Assembly: GCF_008973825.1 (NCBI RefSeq)
Contig: NZ_WCHR01000025.1
Location: 1 to 60,269 of the forward strand
DNA from: Gemmobacter serpentinus
GTDB taxonomy: Bacteria; Pseudomonadota; Alphaproteobacteria; Rhodobacterales; Rhodobacteraceae
Direction of reading: 5' to 3'
DNA: 60,269 nt
Shown here: piece by piece, positions 51,574-60,039 of the stretch
Position numbering within the stretch: the stretch's first letter is position 1
How the letters are laid out: each line of letters starts with the position of its first letter
Notes under the pieces: generated by a model
Databases searched by the model: none
Told to the model about the DNA's origin: nothing
What the model saw: the letters and a program-made list of their open reading frames with translations, nothing else
Program-made: the position numbers and the translations under genes

Positions 51574-53565
51574 ATGCAACGCGTTGCTCTGCTTCTTCCC
51601 CTTGGTCTCACCTCTGGCTTGCTGGTTGGTCTCATCGCCGGGGGCCTTGTTCTCAACCTGATCTTGGGGCGCGATCCGAACGCAACCGGCATCTTTGTCC
51701 TGATCGCTGAGTTCCCCGGTTTCGCCCGGCTGACCTCCGTGCCCTGGGTCCTGCCTTGGCAGATCGTCGGCGCATCGACCGTGCTCTTCACGGTTGCGGC
51801 CGTCGCCCTAACCTTCCGCCAGCAGCTCACCGAATACGGTCAGGCTAAGTTCCAGGCGCGCGCTGAGATGAAAGCAAATGGCCTTCTGCAGCCCTTGGGG
51901 GCGGGAATGGTCTTCGGCAAGCTCGGGGCACCCTCAAAGACGGCAGCTTACGTCAGCGCCACGTTCCAGAAATTTCCGCATTGTCTTGTCGTGGCCCCCA
52001 CCAGGGCGGGTAAAGGCGTGGGTTATGTAATCCCGAACACGCTTCTGTTTAACGGCAGCATCGTGGTGCTCGACGTGAAGGGCGAAATCTTTGAGGCCAC
52101 TTCCCGGCACCGTCAGGCTGAAGGCGATGCGGTTTACCGCTTCTCACCCTTCGACTTTGAACATCCGACGCATCGCTACAACCCGCTGGAGCGGGTCGCC
52201 CGCGTTGAAAATCTCGAACAACGTTACACCGAACTGGCCAAGATCTCCGACTACTTCTTGACGGTTTCGGACAAAGGGACGGCTGGCGACTTCCTGACCG
52301 AGGGGCGTGAACTCTTCGTCGCCGCGGGGTTGCTTGCGATTGAAAGGTGCAAGCCGACCATCGGCGAGATCAGCCGGATCCTATTTGGCCGGGGTGCTAC
52401 CCAAGAGGTTTACGGCGAGCATGCCGAAGAGGTAAAACACCCCAACGCGGCCCAGACCTTCCGCAAGTTCGCGGGCTATTCTGACCGGACCTTGTCGTCC
52501 CACGCTTCCGTTCTTGGTGGCGCGGGCATGACGCTTTGGAACAACCCGGCCGTGGATCGCGCCACCTCCGGCAACGACTTTTCCTTTGCCGATCTCCGCA
52601 AGCGGCCGATGTCGATCTATGTTGTGGTCAACGCAGACGATATCCGCACCCTGTCACCTCTGGTGCGCCTTTTTTTCGGCGAGCTGATCGCCACCATGCG
52701 CTCCACCCTCCCCGACCCGAAATCCGAGCCCTGGCCGGTCATGGTCATGCTGGATGAATTCGACCAGTTGGGGCCCATGCCCATCGTCGAACAGGCGTTG
52801 AAGCAGCTTGCCGGTCACGGTGCGCGGGTGTCCATCATCACCCAGTCGATCCCCGGTCTCGACAACATCTATGGCGAAAACGTTCGCCTGTCGCTCGAGT
52901 CTGCGGCCGGCATGAAGCTCTACCTCGCGGCGAACGACAAGAAGACCGCGGGTGAGATTTCGGATGCGTTGGGCAAGACCACCAAGCTTTCAGTCTCGGA
53001 CAGCGTGTCAAGGGACAGGGATTTCATGCAGCGGCGGTCGGTCAGTCGGCGGATGGAAGAGCGGCCACTTCTGACACCCGATGAGGTGCGGCGGTTGAAT
53101 CCTGATCAGGCAATCCTCATCCCTGAACGGCAGAACTCGCTCTTGGTCCACCGGATCGTGTATTTCCAGGATCCGACGTTCAAGAAGCTGTTCGATGCTC
53201 AGAAGGGTGCACTGCCCTATCCGCCCAAGGAGGCTGCGGACGTGCAGGTGCTGACCCAAAGGATGGAGGCGCTGGAACGACGGTTGGCCGAACGTATGGT
53301 GGTGGATTATGTGAGGCCGGAGAAGGTGAAGGCGGAAGCCCCCGTCGAGCCAGAGCCGAAACTTGCGGCCGAGATTGTGGCGCGGGGGGAGGTCGCGCCA
53401 GAGGCCGAGCTGGATGCAGTCGCAGCTGAGGTGCTCGTCACGGTGGAACAGGCCGAAGCCATCGCAGCGCCCGAGGTTGATCTCGCAGCCTTGAGACCAC
53501 CCATCACAATCGTGGTTTCGAGGATAAGCAAGTTCTCCCACAACCTCGCAGGCTTGGAGCTCTAG
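51574..53565 (+). CDS. virD4: VirD4/TraG type IV coupling protein
   Basis: The 663-residue ATPase recruits DNA-protein substrates to the T4SS. Two N-terminal membrane helices (about residues 3-28 and 50-75) precede the TraG/TraD ATPase domain with Walker A at about 139-147 ('APTRAGKGVG'). Walker B is in 'PVMVMLDEFDQLGPMPIVEQALKQLAGHG' near 388-416, followed by 'SIITQSIPGLDNIYG'. The C-terminal tail is Glu/Ala-rich and probably disordered. A TTG at 51568 overlapping the previous stop is an alternative start. Confidence 0.95.
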   Translation: MQRVALLLPLGLTSGLLVGLIAGGLVLNLILGRDPNATGIFVLIAEFPGFARLTSVPWVLPWQIVGASTVLFTVAAVALTFRQQLTEYGQAKFQARAEMKANGLLQPLGAGMVFGKLGAPSKTAAYVSATFQKFPHCLVVAPTRAGKGVGYVIPNTLLFNGSIVVLDVKGEIFEATSRHRQAEGDAVYRFSPFDFEHPTHRYNPLERVARVENLEQRYTELAKISDYFLTVSDKGTAGDFLTEGRELFVAAGLLAIERCKPTIGEISRILFGRGATQEVYGEHAEEVKHPNAAQTFRKFAGYSDRTLSSHASVLGGAGMTLWNNPAVDRATSGNDFSFADLRKRPMSIYVVVNADDIRTLSPLVRLFFGELIATMRSTLPDPKSEPWPVMVMLDEFDQLGPMPIVEQALKQLAGHGARVSIITQSIPGLDNIYGENVRLSLESAAGMKLYLAANDKKTAGEISDALGKTTKLSVSDSVSRDRDFMQRRSVSRRMEERPLLTPDEVRRLNPDQAILIPERQNSLLVHRIVYFQDPTFKKLFDAQKGALPYPPKEAADVQVLTQRMEALERRLAERMVVDYVRPEKVKAEAPVEPEPKLAAEIVARGEVAPEAELDAVAAEVLVTVEQAEAIAAPEVDLAALRPPITIVVSRISKFSHNLAGLEL

Positions 53566-53737
53566 GGCCATCTGGGGATCAACTTCGGCCCATTTCGCGA
53601 TCTTGAGCTGACCTTTGATCTTGCGGATGCAGGCATTTTCCAGGTTCAGGGGCGATGGTTTTCAATGAAAATAGTGGACTAATCGGCACCTTCCGTGCGA
53701 ACAAGGGCGTCTTTTCCAATGCCCACGAGGATTTGCA

Positions 53738-54358
53738 ATGCGACCCGGTCGCCCCACGCACTTGACCCTGACGCGCCGCGCGCTCGGCACCCGGCTTGCT
53801 GGGTTTGCTGCCGCAATCGGTTTTGGGCAAAGTGCAGCGACCAGCGTGGCAGCCCAACCAGCGTCTGCTATAGATCGCGAACTGCGTGATGCAGCCCTCA
53901 GAGGTCTCGCCTTGGCAAGCCATCGCGGCGATCCGGTGGCCGCAAAAGCTGCCGAGGCAACGATTGCTCGACTGGCGGAAACCGATCCTGAAGCCGCCCT
54001 TCTCGGTCGAATCTACCAGTTGCTGGACGTGCGTCCCGCCGCCTATTGGCGCGGAGACCTGCCTGCGGCCGCGGCGGCAGATCTTTCCGCGCTCCACGGG
54101 GCGATCCGTGCCAGCCAGCCGGTGGCCTTCGGTTACACCGGCCTTTCGGGGAAAGAGACGACGCGCACGGTCCTGCCCCTAGCCTTGGTGCATCCGCCCC
54201 AGGGGGTGAAATTGCTTGCCTGGTGCGAGGAGCGCAGGGATTTCCGCCAGTTTTTCGTAAGGGCAATGCAGGGGCTGACCCTCAGGGAGGGTGAATTCAG
54301 CGGTGATCGGTTAGCACTGGTGCGAGGGTTGCTGGAAAAGGAAGCCGCTCGCGCTTGA
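53738..54358 (+). CDS. WYL-domain protein with export-like N-terminus
   Basis: The 206-residue protein ends in a WYL-like domain: 'LHGAIRASQPVAFGYTGLSGKETTRTVLPLALVH' (about 117-150), then 'KLLAWCEERRDFRQFFVRAMQGL' (about 155-177), the WYL core in which ligand-sensing residues lie. Unlike typical WYL regulators it has no recognisable N-terminal helix-turn-helix. Residues 8-40 instead read as an Arg-Arg, hydrophobic, Ala-x-Ala sequence like a Tat signal. It is 172 bp past virD4 and converges on cap3. WYL repressors (CapW) control some CBASS islands, but this one may not bind DNA. Confidence 0.72.
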   Translation: MRPGRPTHLTLTRRALGTRLAGFAAAIGFGQSAATSVAAQPASAIDRELRDAALRGLALASHRGDPVAAKAAEATIARLAETDPEAALLGRIYQLLDVRPAAYWRGDLPAAAAADLSALHGAIRASQPVAFGYTGLSGKETTRTVLPLALVHPPQGVKLLAWCEERRDFRQFFVRAMQGLTLREGEFSGDRLALVRGLLEKEAARA

Positions 54359-54581
54359 CCTCAGGTTGGGTTGACGACGCACCTGGCCCAAAGCCGACAT
54401 CCAGTGGAACTTCCGGCTGTTGCGGTCGCAGCTCGCATTGCAGCCGTTTGCACCTTCCGCGATATTGACGGCCGACTGACCGACCAGAGTGCGCGGCAAA
54501 CCGGTCATTCAGAGATCTAAAATGAAAGGCTGCTTTGTCCGCGAACCGTACATCAAAGAAGGGTTAACCGTCTCGTTTGAC
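54359..54581. other. Convergent intergenic region between WYL gene and cap3
   Basis: These 223 bp separate the transfer island from the CBASS island. I see no credible gene and no strong terminator hairpin with a T-run. The segment marks a visible drop in coding regularity and is a likely junction between the two islands. Confidence 0.4.
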
Positions 54582-55115
54582 TTACCGGTCTGGAGATTTG
54601 CCTTCGATCTCGCGGCCTCCAGCAGCAAAACCCTTGGTCGCGGTCAATGCTGTCGCCGTGAGAACGACCTTGCCGAAGCTACCTTGCGCCGATAGCTCCC
54701 ATGTTGTTGGATCAACGTTAGTGCCAACAATCAACATGATGAACGCGTCAAGATCGTGGTCTGATTCCCTATAGAGATTGAGGATGGACGTAGCATCTGA
54801 GGGCGACGCCGTTGGGCGCTGCGATGGATGCGTGTGCCAAGTTCCGATGAAGTGCAGACCCGACCCATGCTTTTGGAGAACATCGGCTTGCACGCTCGTC
54901 CGGTGAGGAATGTAGCCATTCCGAGTTCTACGGTCTTGGGGGAAAGGTCCGGACGCTACATCGATTGTGCAGTGCCGCCCAGGTGAACTGGAAAAAAGCG
55001 GGCCACCGGCTTCACAGTCTCTCCACCTCAATTGGCGGTGCTTCCACAAAACCTCCATCGCTTTAGGCGCAAGGTTATATCGAAGTCCGAAACGATCACA
55101 TACCCAGACAGTCAT
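54582..55115 (-). CDS. cap3: Cap3-like JAMM/JAB peptidase of CBASS
   Basis: The 177-residue protein is a JAB/MPN metalloprotease. With the start at 55115 the zinc site is Glu35 in 'CEAGGPLF', His94 and His96 in 'GTWHTHPSQRP' and Asp107 in 'TASPSD'. In type II CBASS Cap3 cleaves the CD-NTase C-terminus from conjugates made by Cap2, controlling its activation. The ATG overlaps the cap2 stop (ATGA), which I prefer to an in-frame ATG at 55157 inside cap2. It is the last gene of the minus-strand operon. Confidence 0.9.
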   Translation of the reverse strand: MTVWVCDRFGLRYNLAPKAMEVLWKHRQLRWRDCEAGGPLFSSSPGRHCTIDVASGPFPQDRRTRNGYIPHRTSVQADVLQKHGSGLHFIGTWHTHPSQRPTASPSDATSILNLYRESDHDLDAFIMLIVGTNVDPTTWELSAQGSFGKVVLTATALTATKGFAAGGREIEGKSPDR

Positions 55116-56908
55116 GATTTGCATCCGCAAATTCGACAATGATCGCTGCGGGTCCAAGTGCGCTCAAACTCTCCTCCGGCCTGGCACGACTGGCCAACGA
55201 ACTTTTTCCATTCTTCGGACCAGTTTCCACCAACGGCACCAAGTAAACGAGCAGGACCGGACCAGATCCGGTGAACATGTGTCGGGTCGCCCATCAGCTG
55301 CTCAAGACACAGATCAGCTATCAGGCCGTGGCCGCGCGCAAGTTGCGATGCTCCGTAGGGTTGAAAAGCACCGCCGCACGCGGGATGCGTCCGCGTCATC
55401 GTGCTTCCTGGCCATTCGGCGACACGGAGTAGGCTTTCGCCGAACGTGCTTAAGCCGCACCCGAAACATGGTCCTCCTTCCGAAACCGACACACCATGCG
55501 CGGCAACTGCGTGTGGTTCCAACCACCCGTAGATCGCCGTAGGCGAACGATCTTGGGCAAGACGCCATGCTTCGAAAGCGCCTTCATCCATCCAGGATCC
55601 GATCGCAACGAGAATGATATCCGAGCCGCGCAAGACCTCCGGTTTGGTCTCCGCGATCGTCTGCCAACGGACATGATACTCGCGCACATTTGGGAGATCT
55701 GGGAACTCATTGCGCAACCTCTCAGCCAACGCGTCTGCCTTCCAGCGCCCCACATCTGACATACCTAGGTCGTGTCTGGTTGTATTTTCACTCGCGAGGA
55801 CTTCGGGATCGATTAGGTTTAGCCCGCCCACACCCGCTTTTGCTAGAAGAGTGGTAACTCCAGATCCAAGGGAACCGCATCCCAACACCGTGACAGTCTT
55901 GCCTTGAAGTGCTCGCACTTCCCGCAGTTGATCTCGCCCATGCACCCATGCCGCATCAAGGCGCTCTACCTCAAAGGGTGAAATCTTTAACGATGCGCCG
56001 GCTCTCCGTCGGATCAAAACTTCGCGCGGCATCTTATTGGCTCTGAACCCGGCCGTTACATGCTTGCGCCCGCGCTCGGTCTCCTTCAGCGCGCGTGGGA
56101 TCTCATACGCGATCATCGTCGCATGTGGTCGCGTCGGTAGCGCGACAGTCACCAGCAAGGCACCCGGGCCGCCCATAAGCGGCTCGATCAAGGCAGCGCG
56201 CTCCTCTCCCGGTGCCGCCATGTCCAATAGCTGTTTGGCATTGCTGGGTAGTTCTTGCGGGTTTGGTAGGGCATCAGGTCTAAGCACTACCGCCTGCTCG
56301 AACACCCAGGGCCGCGTTTGGCGTCCGTGCCGACGATTCAGCCATTCGGTTAGGTGTTGCGCGTTGTCGGATAGAACGACAGCCGTTTGACCTCTCCATA
56401 TGTAACCAATTGGCCCGGCGTAATCGCTAGGCGCCAAAAGCGATCGGATCGGCCGCAGCGCGCTCTCACGCCCAAGATAGGATAGGTACTCTTCGGAGAT
56501 TTCACGCTCGACGAATGCTGGGTTCGACCAATCCGCTACAAGCTCCAACAGCCTCTTTAGGTAGGCATGTGCAATCCCGACCGGATTGCCAGGATCTATT
56601 GGAGTTCGGCTTGGAAAGGCACAGATGAACCCATCTGCTTCCAAATGTGGAAGGGTGCCGAGCGTCGGCGGGCGCCGCATGTAGAGCCGTGGTGCCGACC
56701 AAGGGAAGGCGGCGTCGATCACCATGTCGACGTCCTTGACGTCCGCCCCAATTGGCACCCTGAAGCGCCAACCTGCAAGCCAAGGCCCCTTTGGCAATAG
56801 TCGCAGCTCGTCGGCAGCAAGTCTCTGCCCGCGCCATTGGGTCTCAGCAGCCCGACTTACCCTCCCGAGCACATCACTCATGTTCGCAAGTTCAGGCGTA
56901 GCGTTCAT
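55112..56908 (-). CDS. cap2: Cap2-like E2-E1 ubiquitin-transfer-type enzyme of CBASS
   Basis: The 598-residue protein has an N-terminal E2-like domain (about 1-150) with the likely catalytic Cys96 in 'LEADGFICAF'. A linker leads to a ThiF/E1 domain (about 315-598) with the nucleotide motif 'VLGCGSLGSGV' at 341-351, 'NLIDPEVLASENTTRHDLG' near 364-382 and a zinc pair 'CFGC' at 481-484. Cys511 is a candidate E1 cysteine. In known type II CBASS this enzyme joins the CD-NTase C-terminus to a target, priming the system. The start overlaps the CD-NTase gene by 17 bases. Confidence 0.93.
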   Translation of the reverse strand: MNATPELANMSDVLGRVSRAAETQWRGQRLAADELRLLPKGPWLAGWRFRVPIGADVKDVDMVIDAAFPWSAPRLYMRRPPTLGTLPHLEADGFICAFPSRTPIDPGNPVGIAHAYLKRLLELVADWSNPAFVEREISEEYLSYLGRESALRPIRSLLAPSDYAGPIGYIWRGQTAVVLSDNAQHLTEWLNRRHGRQTRPWVFEQAVVLRPDALPNPQELPSNAKQLLDMAAPGEERAALIEPLMGGPGALLVTVALPTRPHATMIAYEIPRALKETERGRKHVTAGFRANKMPREVLIRRRAGASLKISPFEVERLDAAWVHGRDQLREVRALQGKTVTVLGCGSLGSGVTTLLAKAGVGGLNLIDPEVLASENTTRHDLGMSDVGRWKADALAERLRNEFPDLPNVREYHVRWQTIAETKPEVLRGSDIILVAIGSWMDEGAFEAWRLAQDRSPTAIYGWLEPHAVAAHGVSVSEGGPCFGCGLSTFGESLLRVAEWPGSTMTRTHPACGGAFQPYGASQLARGHGLIADLCLEQLMGDPTHVHRIWSGPARLLGAVGGNWSEEWKKFVGQSCQAGGEFERTWTRSDHCRICGCKS

Positions 56909-58175
56909 CTCCGCCCAGTTTCACTGCGGGCCGCTCATCTTTAGTCTCGAGCAAGTTGACGGTTAGAAGTTCCGGAGCCGCAACAGTTCCCACCGCTTGG
57001 GCCACGTCGTCAGCGAGAAGACTCACATCTGTCGGAAACCTTGAACCGAGGGCGGCCAACATATGCTTTAACGTGGTCTGTAGCGTGCTCGATGTGATCA
57101 GCGCCGCCTCAAGTTGTGCCTCCAATGTGATTGCCGCTGCAGTAAACGTCTGGCGGTCGGCCTGGGTCCATCCTTGGTCAAGGCGCGCGCCTGAGACAAC
57201 CGGGTTCGGTATCTCTTGGCGCAATATCTCGGGCAGTTCGCGTGCTACGGCAAGAAGGGCAAGATCATCCCGGCCACTGAACGGTCTATAACCCTGATGG
57301 TTCTCGAACACTTCAACGACCGCCCACATAAGCGCGATCGAGGCAAGGCCAGCCAAGTCTTGTTCGTCTCGCCAGGCCTTCAAGTAACGAGATACGAAGC
57401 GAACTTGGTCTCCGTGCTCCCGTACGGCATCACGGAACCAATCTTCAAGTTTGCGCGGGTCGGACGGGATCCACTTTCCGCGCCCGTCATCGTCGCGACA
57501 GGCCAAACGCATCTGGTCAGCAGAGAGCCGTCCATAGATTTCATTGCCAAAGTCGTCATCGCGCAAATCCATGAAACCATCCCTGATCACACGTTCTTGG
57601 GCCATCGCCGTCTCGACCAAGGTTGCGAATTCCTTTTCCGGAACAGCGTAGAGCGCGATGTCCACGTGCGCCTCCCGATCAATCTCAACGCGGACGCAGG
57701 ATGTCTTCTGCTTGAGCGTCCACCCGTTCTTTTCACAAACATCTGATACAAGCTGCTCGACGGCTCTGAAATATCCATCTGCCGCAACAGACGGTGCAAG
57801 AGCACCGTCGCGACTGATATAGCGTGTCGGAAGGAACATACCGTCGTCTAGATCGATCTGAAGCGGCGGCTTCTTGCCCTTCGCCGGATCGTTCACTGTC
57901 GAGTATGAAAAACTTCCCTGCATCCGAAACTTCGGTCGACCGAAAGCCTCGGTGATATCCGCCTGCTCTGAGTTGAGCGCAACGATCGCATCACGCGTGA
58001 TCATTTCAGTGATGGGGAAGCGGTCGGTCCAGTCCTTCAATCCCGAACGGATCGCATCTCTCAACTCGTCCCGGACCGCGCGCAGCTCGTCTTCACGCTC
58101 CTTGGGAAGTTTGAGCTTCTTGACGTAGCAACTTTCGTTTGTGCTGTTGAGCGCTTTGTGCGCGTTCACTGGCAT
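56892..58175 (-). CDS. CD-NTase, DncV-like cyclic dinucleotide synthase of CBASS
   Basis: The 427-residue protein has the nucleotidyltransferase active site of cGAS/DncV-like enzymes: 'QGSFSYSTVNDP' at 86-97, metal-binding Asp108 and Asp110 in 'QIDLDDGMFLP', and the third Asp172 in 'HVDIALY'. The 'PPLQIDLDDG' context and the short spacing resemble the DncV (clade A) group, which makes cGAMP-type products; the exact product cannot be read. The C-terminal tail ending 'GGDERYA' is the expected site of Cap2-mediated conjugation. AAAGGG precedes the ATG. Divergent from a Cap15-like effector gene. Confidence 0.92.
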   Translation of the reverse strand: MPVNAHKALNSTNESCYVKKLKLPKEREDELRAVRDELRDAIRSGLKDWTDRFPITEMITRDAIVALNSEQADITEAFGRPKFRMQGSFSYSTVNDPAKGKKPPLQIDLDDGMFLPTRYISRDGALAPSVAADGYFRAVEQLVSDVCEKNGWTLKQKTSCVRVEIDREAHVDIALYAVPEKEFATLVETAMAQERVIRDGFMDLRDDDFGNEIYGRLSADQMRLACRDDDGRGKWIPSDPRKLEDWFRDAVREHGDQVRFVSRYLKAWRDEQDLAGLASIALMWAVVEVFENHQGYRPFSGRDDLALLAVARELPEILRQEIPNPVVSGARLDQGWTQADRQTFTAAAITLEAQLEAALITSSTLQTTLKHMLAALGSRFPTDVSLLADDVAQAVGTVAAPELLTVNLLETKDERPAVKLGGDERYA

Positions 58176-58339
58176 GACGCTACCCTTTCGTCCTAAAGGC
58201 CAAATTCATCAACTGGACTTTCAGCCTGTCGGATGGGACAACACCATGTAGCGGCTAAAGAGTCGTAAGCTTACAAGATATATGGGATTTCCGATCTGAA
58301 TCCAAGAGGTGGATGTCCCGAAGTGTAGGAGAACAAAAC

Positions 58340-59095
58340 ATGTATGCACTTTTGCCGTGGAGAACTCTGGGTACGGCGATGATGATCGTCGCTGGACTTG
58401 CCGTCTATGCAGACAATTTCGGCGCGTTGGTAGGTGTGATGGTTTCCGACGCGGTGGTAATCCGGTACCTGCCAGTAGCGGTTCTTGCGGTACTTGGAAT
58501 TGTCTTTGGCCTCACGGCCTACTGGGCGCCTTGGCGGTTGCTTTGGCGAATGATCCCCGTGCTCAACCGTACGGTGTTCCCAGACCTTAACGGCGTGTGG
58601 GTCGGGACGACGGCATCGAACTGGCCGACCATTGAAAAGATGCGAAACGCGGCGACTACAGAGCGCGCAATCGACCTTGCGGAGCTATACGAAACGGCGG
58701 AGCGCCACGATGCGATCGCAGTTGAGATTACCGCTTCGCTGTACTCCATGAGGCTTGCGACGGGTCTGAGCTCCAATGACGCCACATCTTACTCCATCAC
58801 TGCACGACCCTGGAAGTGCCAGCATACACCACGCATTCACCTCGCCTACGTGTATGAGCAGGAAACTAAAGACCCCTCTGCCACGGACGAGGAACGTCAC
58901 ATGGGGGCAGCCGATCTCGTTTATGACCCGCATTCCCCCAATGACCTCGAAGGTGTCTATTGGACGAGGCGCAGTTGGATTGAAGGGCTGAATACGGCTG
59001 GCCGTCTCAGATTGCGCCGAATTGCACCGTCGAAAGACCCCTCGAAGACCCTTCGCGATTACGCCCGGGAAGAAAAGGCGCGGCTCGATCCATGA
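58340..59095 (+). CDS. cap15: Cap15-like membrane effector (copy A)
   Basis: The 251-residue protein has two hydrophobic segments near residues 8-26 and 40-62, then a short basic stretch and 'FPDLNGVWVGTTAS' near residue 80, the start of the β-barrel domain of Cap15 effectors. Cap15 binds the cyclic nucleotide signal through that barrel and oligomerises to disrupt the inner membrane. The ATG at 58340 has AGGAG eight bases upstream, so I prefer it to the ATG at 58313. It is divergent from the CD-NTase gene rather than co-transcribed, which is unusual for CBASS. Confidence 0.85.
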   Translation: MYALLPWRTLGTAMMIVAGLAVYADNFGALVGVMVSDAVVIRYLPVAVLAVLGIVFGLTAYWAPWRLLWRMIPVLNRTVFPDLNGVWVGTTASNWPTIEKMRNAATTERAIDLAELYETAERHDAIAVEITASLYSMRLATGLSSNDATSYSITARPWKCQHTPRIHLAYVYEQETKDPSATDEERHMGAADLVYDPHSPNDLEGVYWTRRSWIEGLNTAGRLRLRRIAPSKDPSKTLRDYAREEKARLDP

Positions 59096-59424
59096 GGTCC
59101 AGGCGCACGAAGCAAGCCCAGGCATGGCCTTAGTTGAATAGCCGCCCGAGTTTACCTCTGCGGAAATGGAGTGGCGGTTTTGAGGCATGCGGCCATGCAG
59201 CAGTTTTAGTCCGGCCTTGATGCCGTACATGCACGATCCAAGAACCTGCACGGGAGATCGAAAGGCTTGGACCGACGAAAAAAATGTTCGCCCTCATCAA
59301 GCCTTCAAGATTCATGGGACTGACGGGTCGAGTATCGTTCGAGAAAACGACGTCTTCTGCCCACACAGCGGGCGCGTGGCTCCTGCCACGTCGTGGAGCA
59401 TCAACATCTATGTGAGCTAGGGCG
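59096..59424. other. Convergent gap between the two Cap15-like genes
   Basis: These 329 bp lie between two converging effector genes. Short open frames exist on both strands (for example 59187-59420 plus and 59130-59366 minus), but neither has a ribosome site or a recognisable product. I see no strong terminator. The region is GC-richer than the Cap15 copy B gene to its right, so an island boundary may lie near 59410. Confidence 0.45.
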
Positions 59425-60039
59425 CTAATAGTAGGATACCTCCACGTCCGTCTTGTTAGTGATTTGCCTTAAGTTTATTCGACCGCAGGTCTTTCTATCA
59501 GTGTAGTAGTAGCCCGACAGCTCCAAATCCTGCGGCGCTTTGAGGCCAGCATTGCGCACATCCAAAATTGTAGATCCAGTATAGGATTGCCACTTAATAT
59601 TCGAAGGGGTTGAACGAAAAGTATAGTATAGCTTGAATTGCCCCGCCTCGATCACGGGGGTAGTTTCAAGTGTCAAAGATTTTGACGTCTCGGTGTGCAG
59701 ATCGATTTGTACCTCAATAAGATTCTGTCTAATTGCCGCTCTTGCCGGGATTTTCTGTCCTCCCTCGAGAACGATCTCGCCTTCCCATGTCCCGTTCAAA
59801 TCAGGATAAAGAGAAGAGTTGAATTTTTTGAGTAGCCTCCAAATCGCTCGTGAAGTTGAATTGGTTGTGATAACAAGAATAACAATCAGTACCACCCAAG
59901 GCGCAACAGACAAAAGACGAACGATTGGCAATTCACTCTGCAGTACCCGTTCAGCACCCCAGTAAGCGAAAATACTCAAAGCAGTCGTCACAATCGCGAC
60001 ATAGCGGAGCAGATACGTGAAACTAATGACTCTAAACAT
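59425..60039 (-). CDS. cap15: Cap15-like membrane effector (copy B)
   Basis: From the ATG at 60039 this 204-residue protein has two hydrophobic segments (about residues 7-28 and 38-58), a basic 'RAIWRLLKKFNSS' and then 'YPDLNGTWEGEIV', matching the membrane-to-barrel junction of copy A ('FPDLNGVWVG'). Overall similarity to copy A is low outside this layout. The gene is clearly more AT-rich than its neighbours. A longer start at 60093 would add 18 residues and overlap an upstream frame. Its orientation matches the CD-NTase operon, from which copy A separates it. Confidence 0.82.
   Translation of the reverse strand: MFRVISFTYLLRYVAIVTTALSIFAYWGAERVLQSELPIVRLLSVAPWVVLIVILVITTNSTSRAIWRLLKKFNSSLYPDLNGTWEGEIVLEGGQKIPARAAIRQNLIEVQIDLHTETSKSLTLETTPVIEAGQFKLYYTFRSTPSNIKWQSYTGSTILDVRNAGLKAPQDLELSGYYYTDRKTCGRINLRQITNKTDVEVSYY

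Noticed and set aside
55116-55157. Longer Cap3 start inside cap2
   Set aside because: The extra 14 residues are encoded within the cap2 C-terminal zinc region, and the ATG overlapping the cap2 stop gives the normal coupled arrangement.
59130-59420. Two short frames of about 77 codons in the gap between the Cap15-like genes
   Set aside because: They overlap each other on opposite strands, lack ribosome sites and resemble no known protein.
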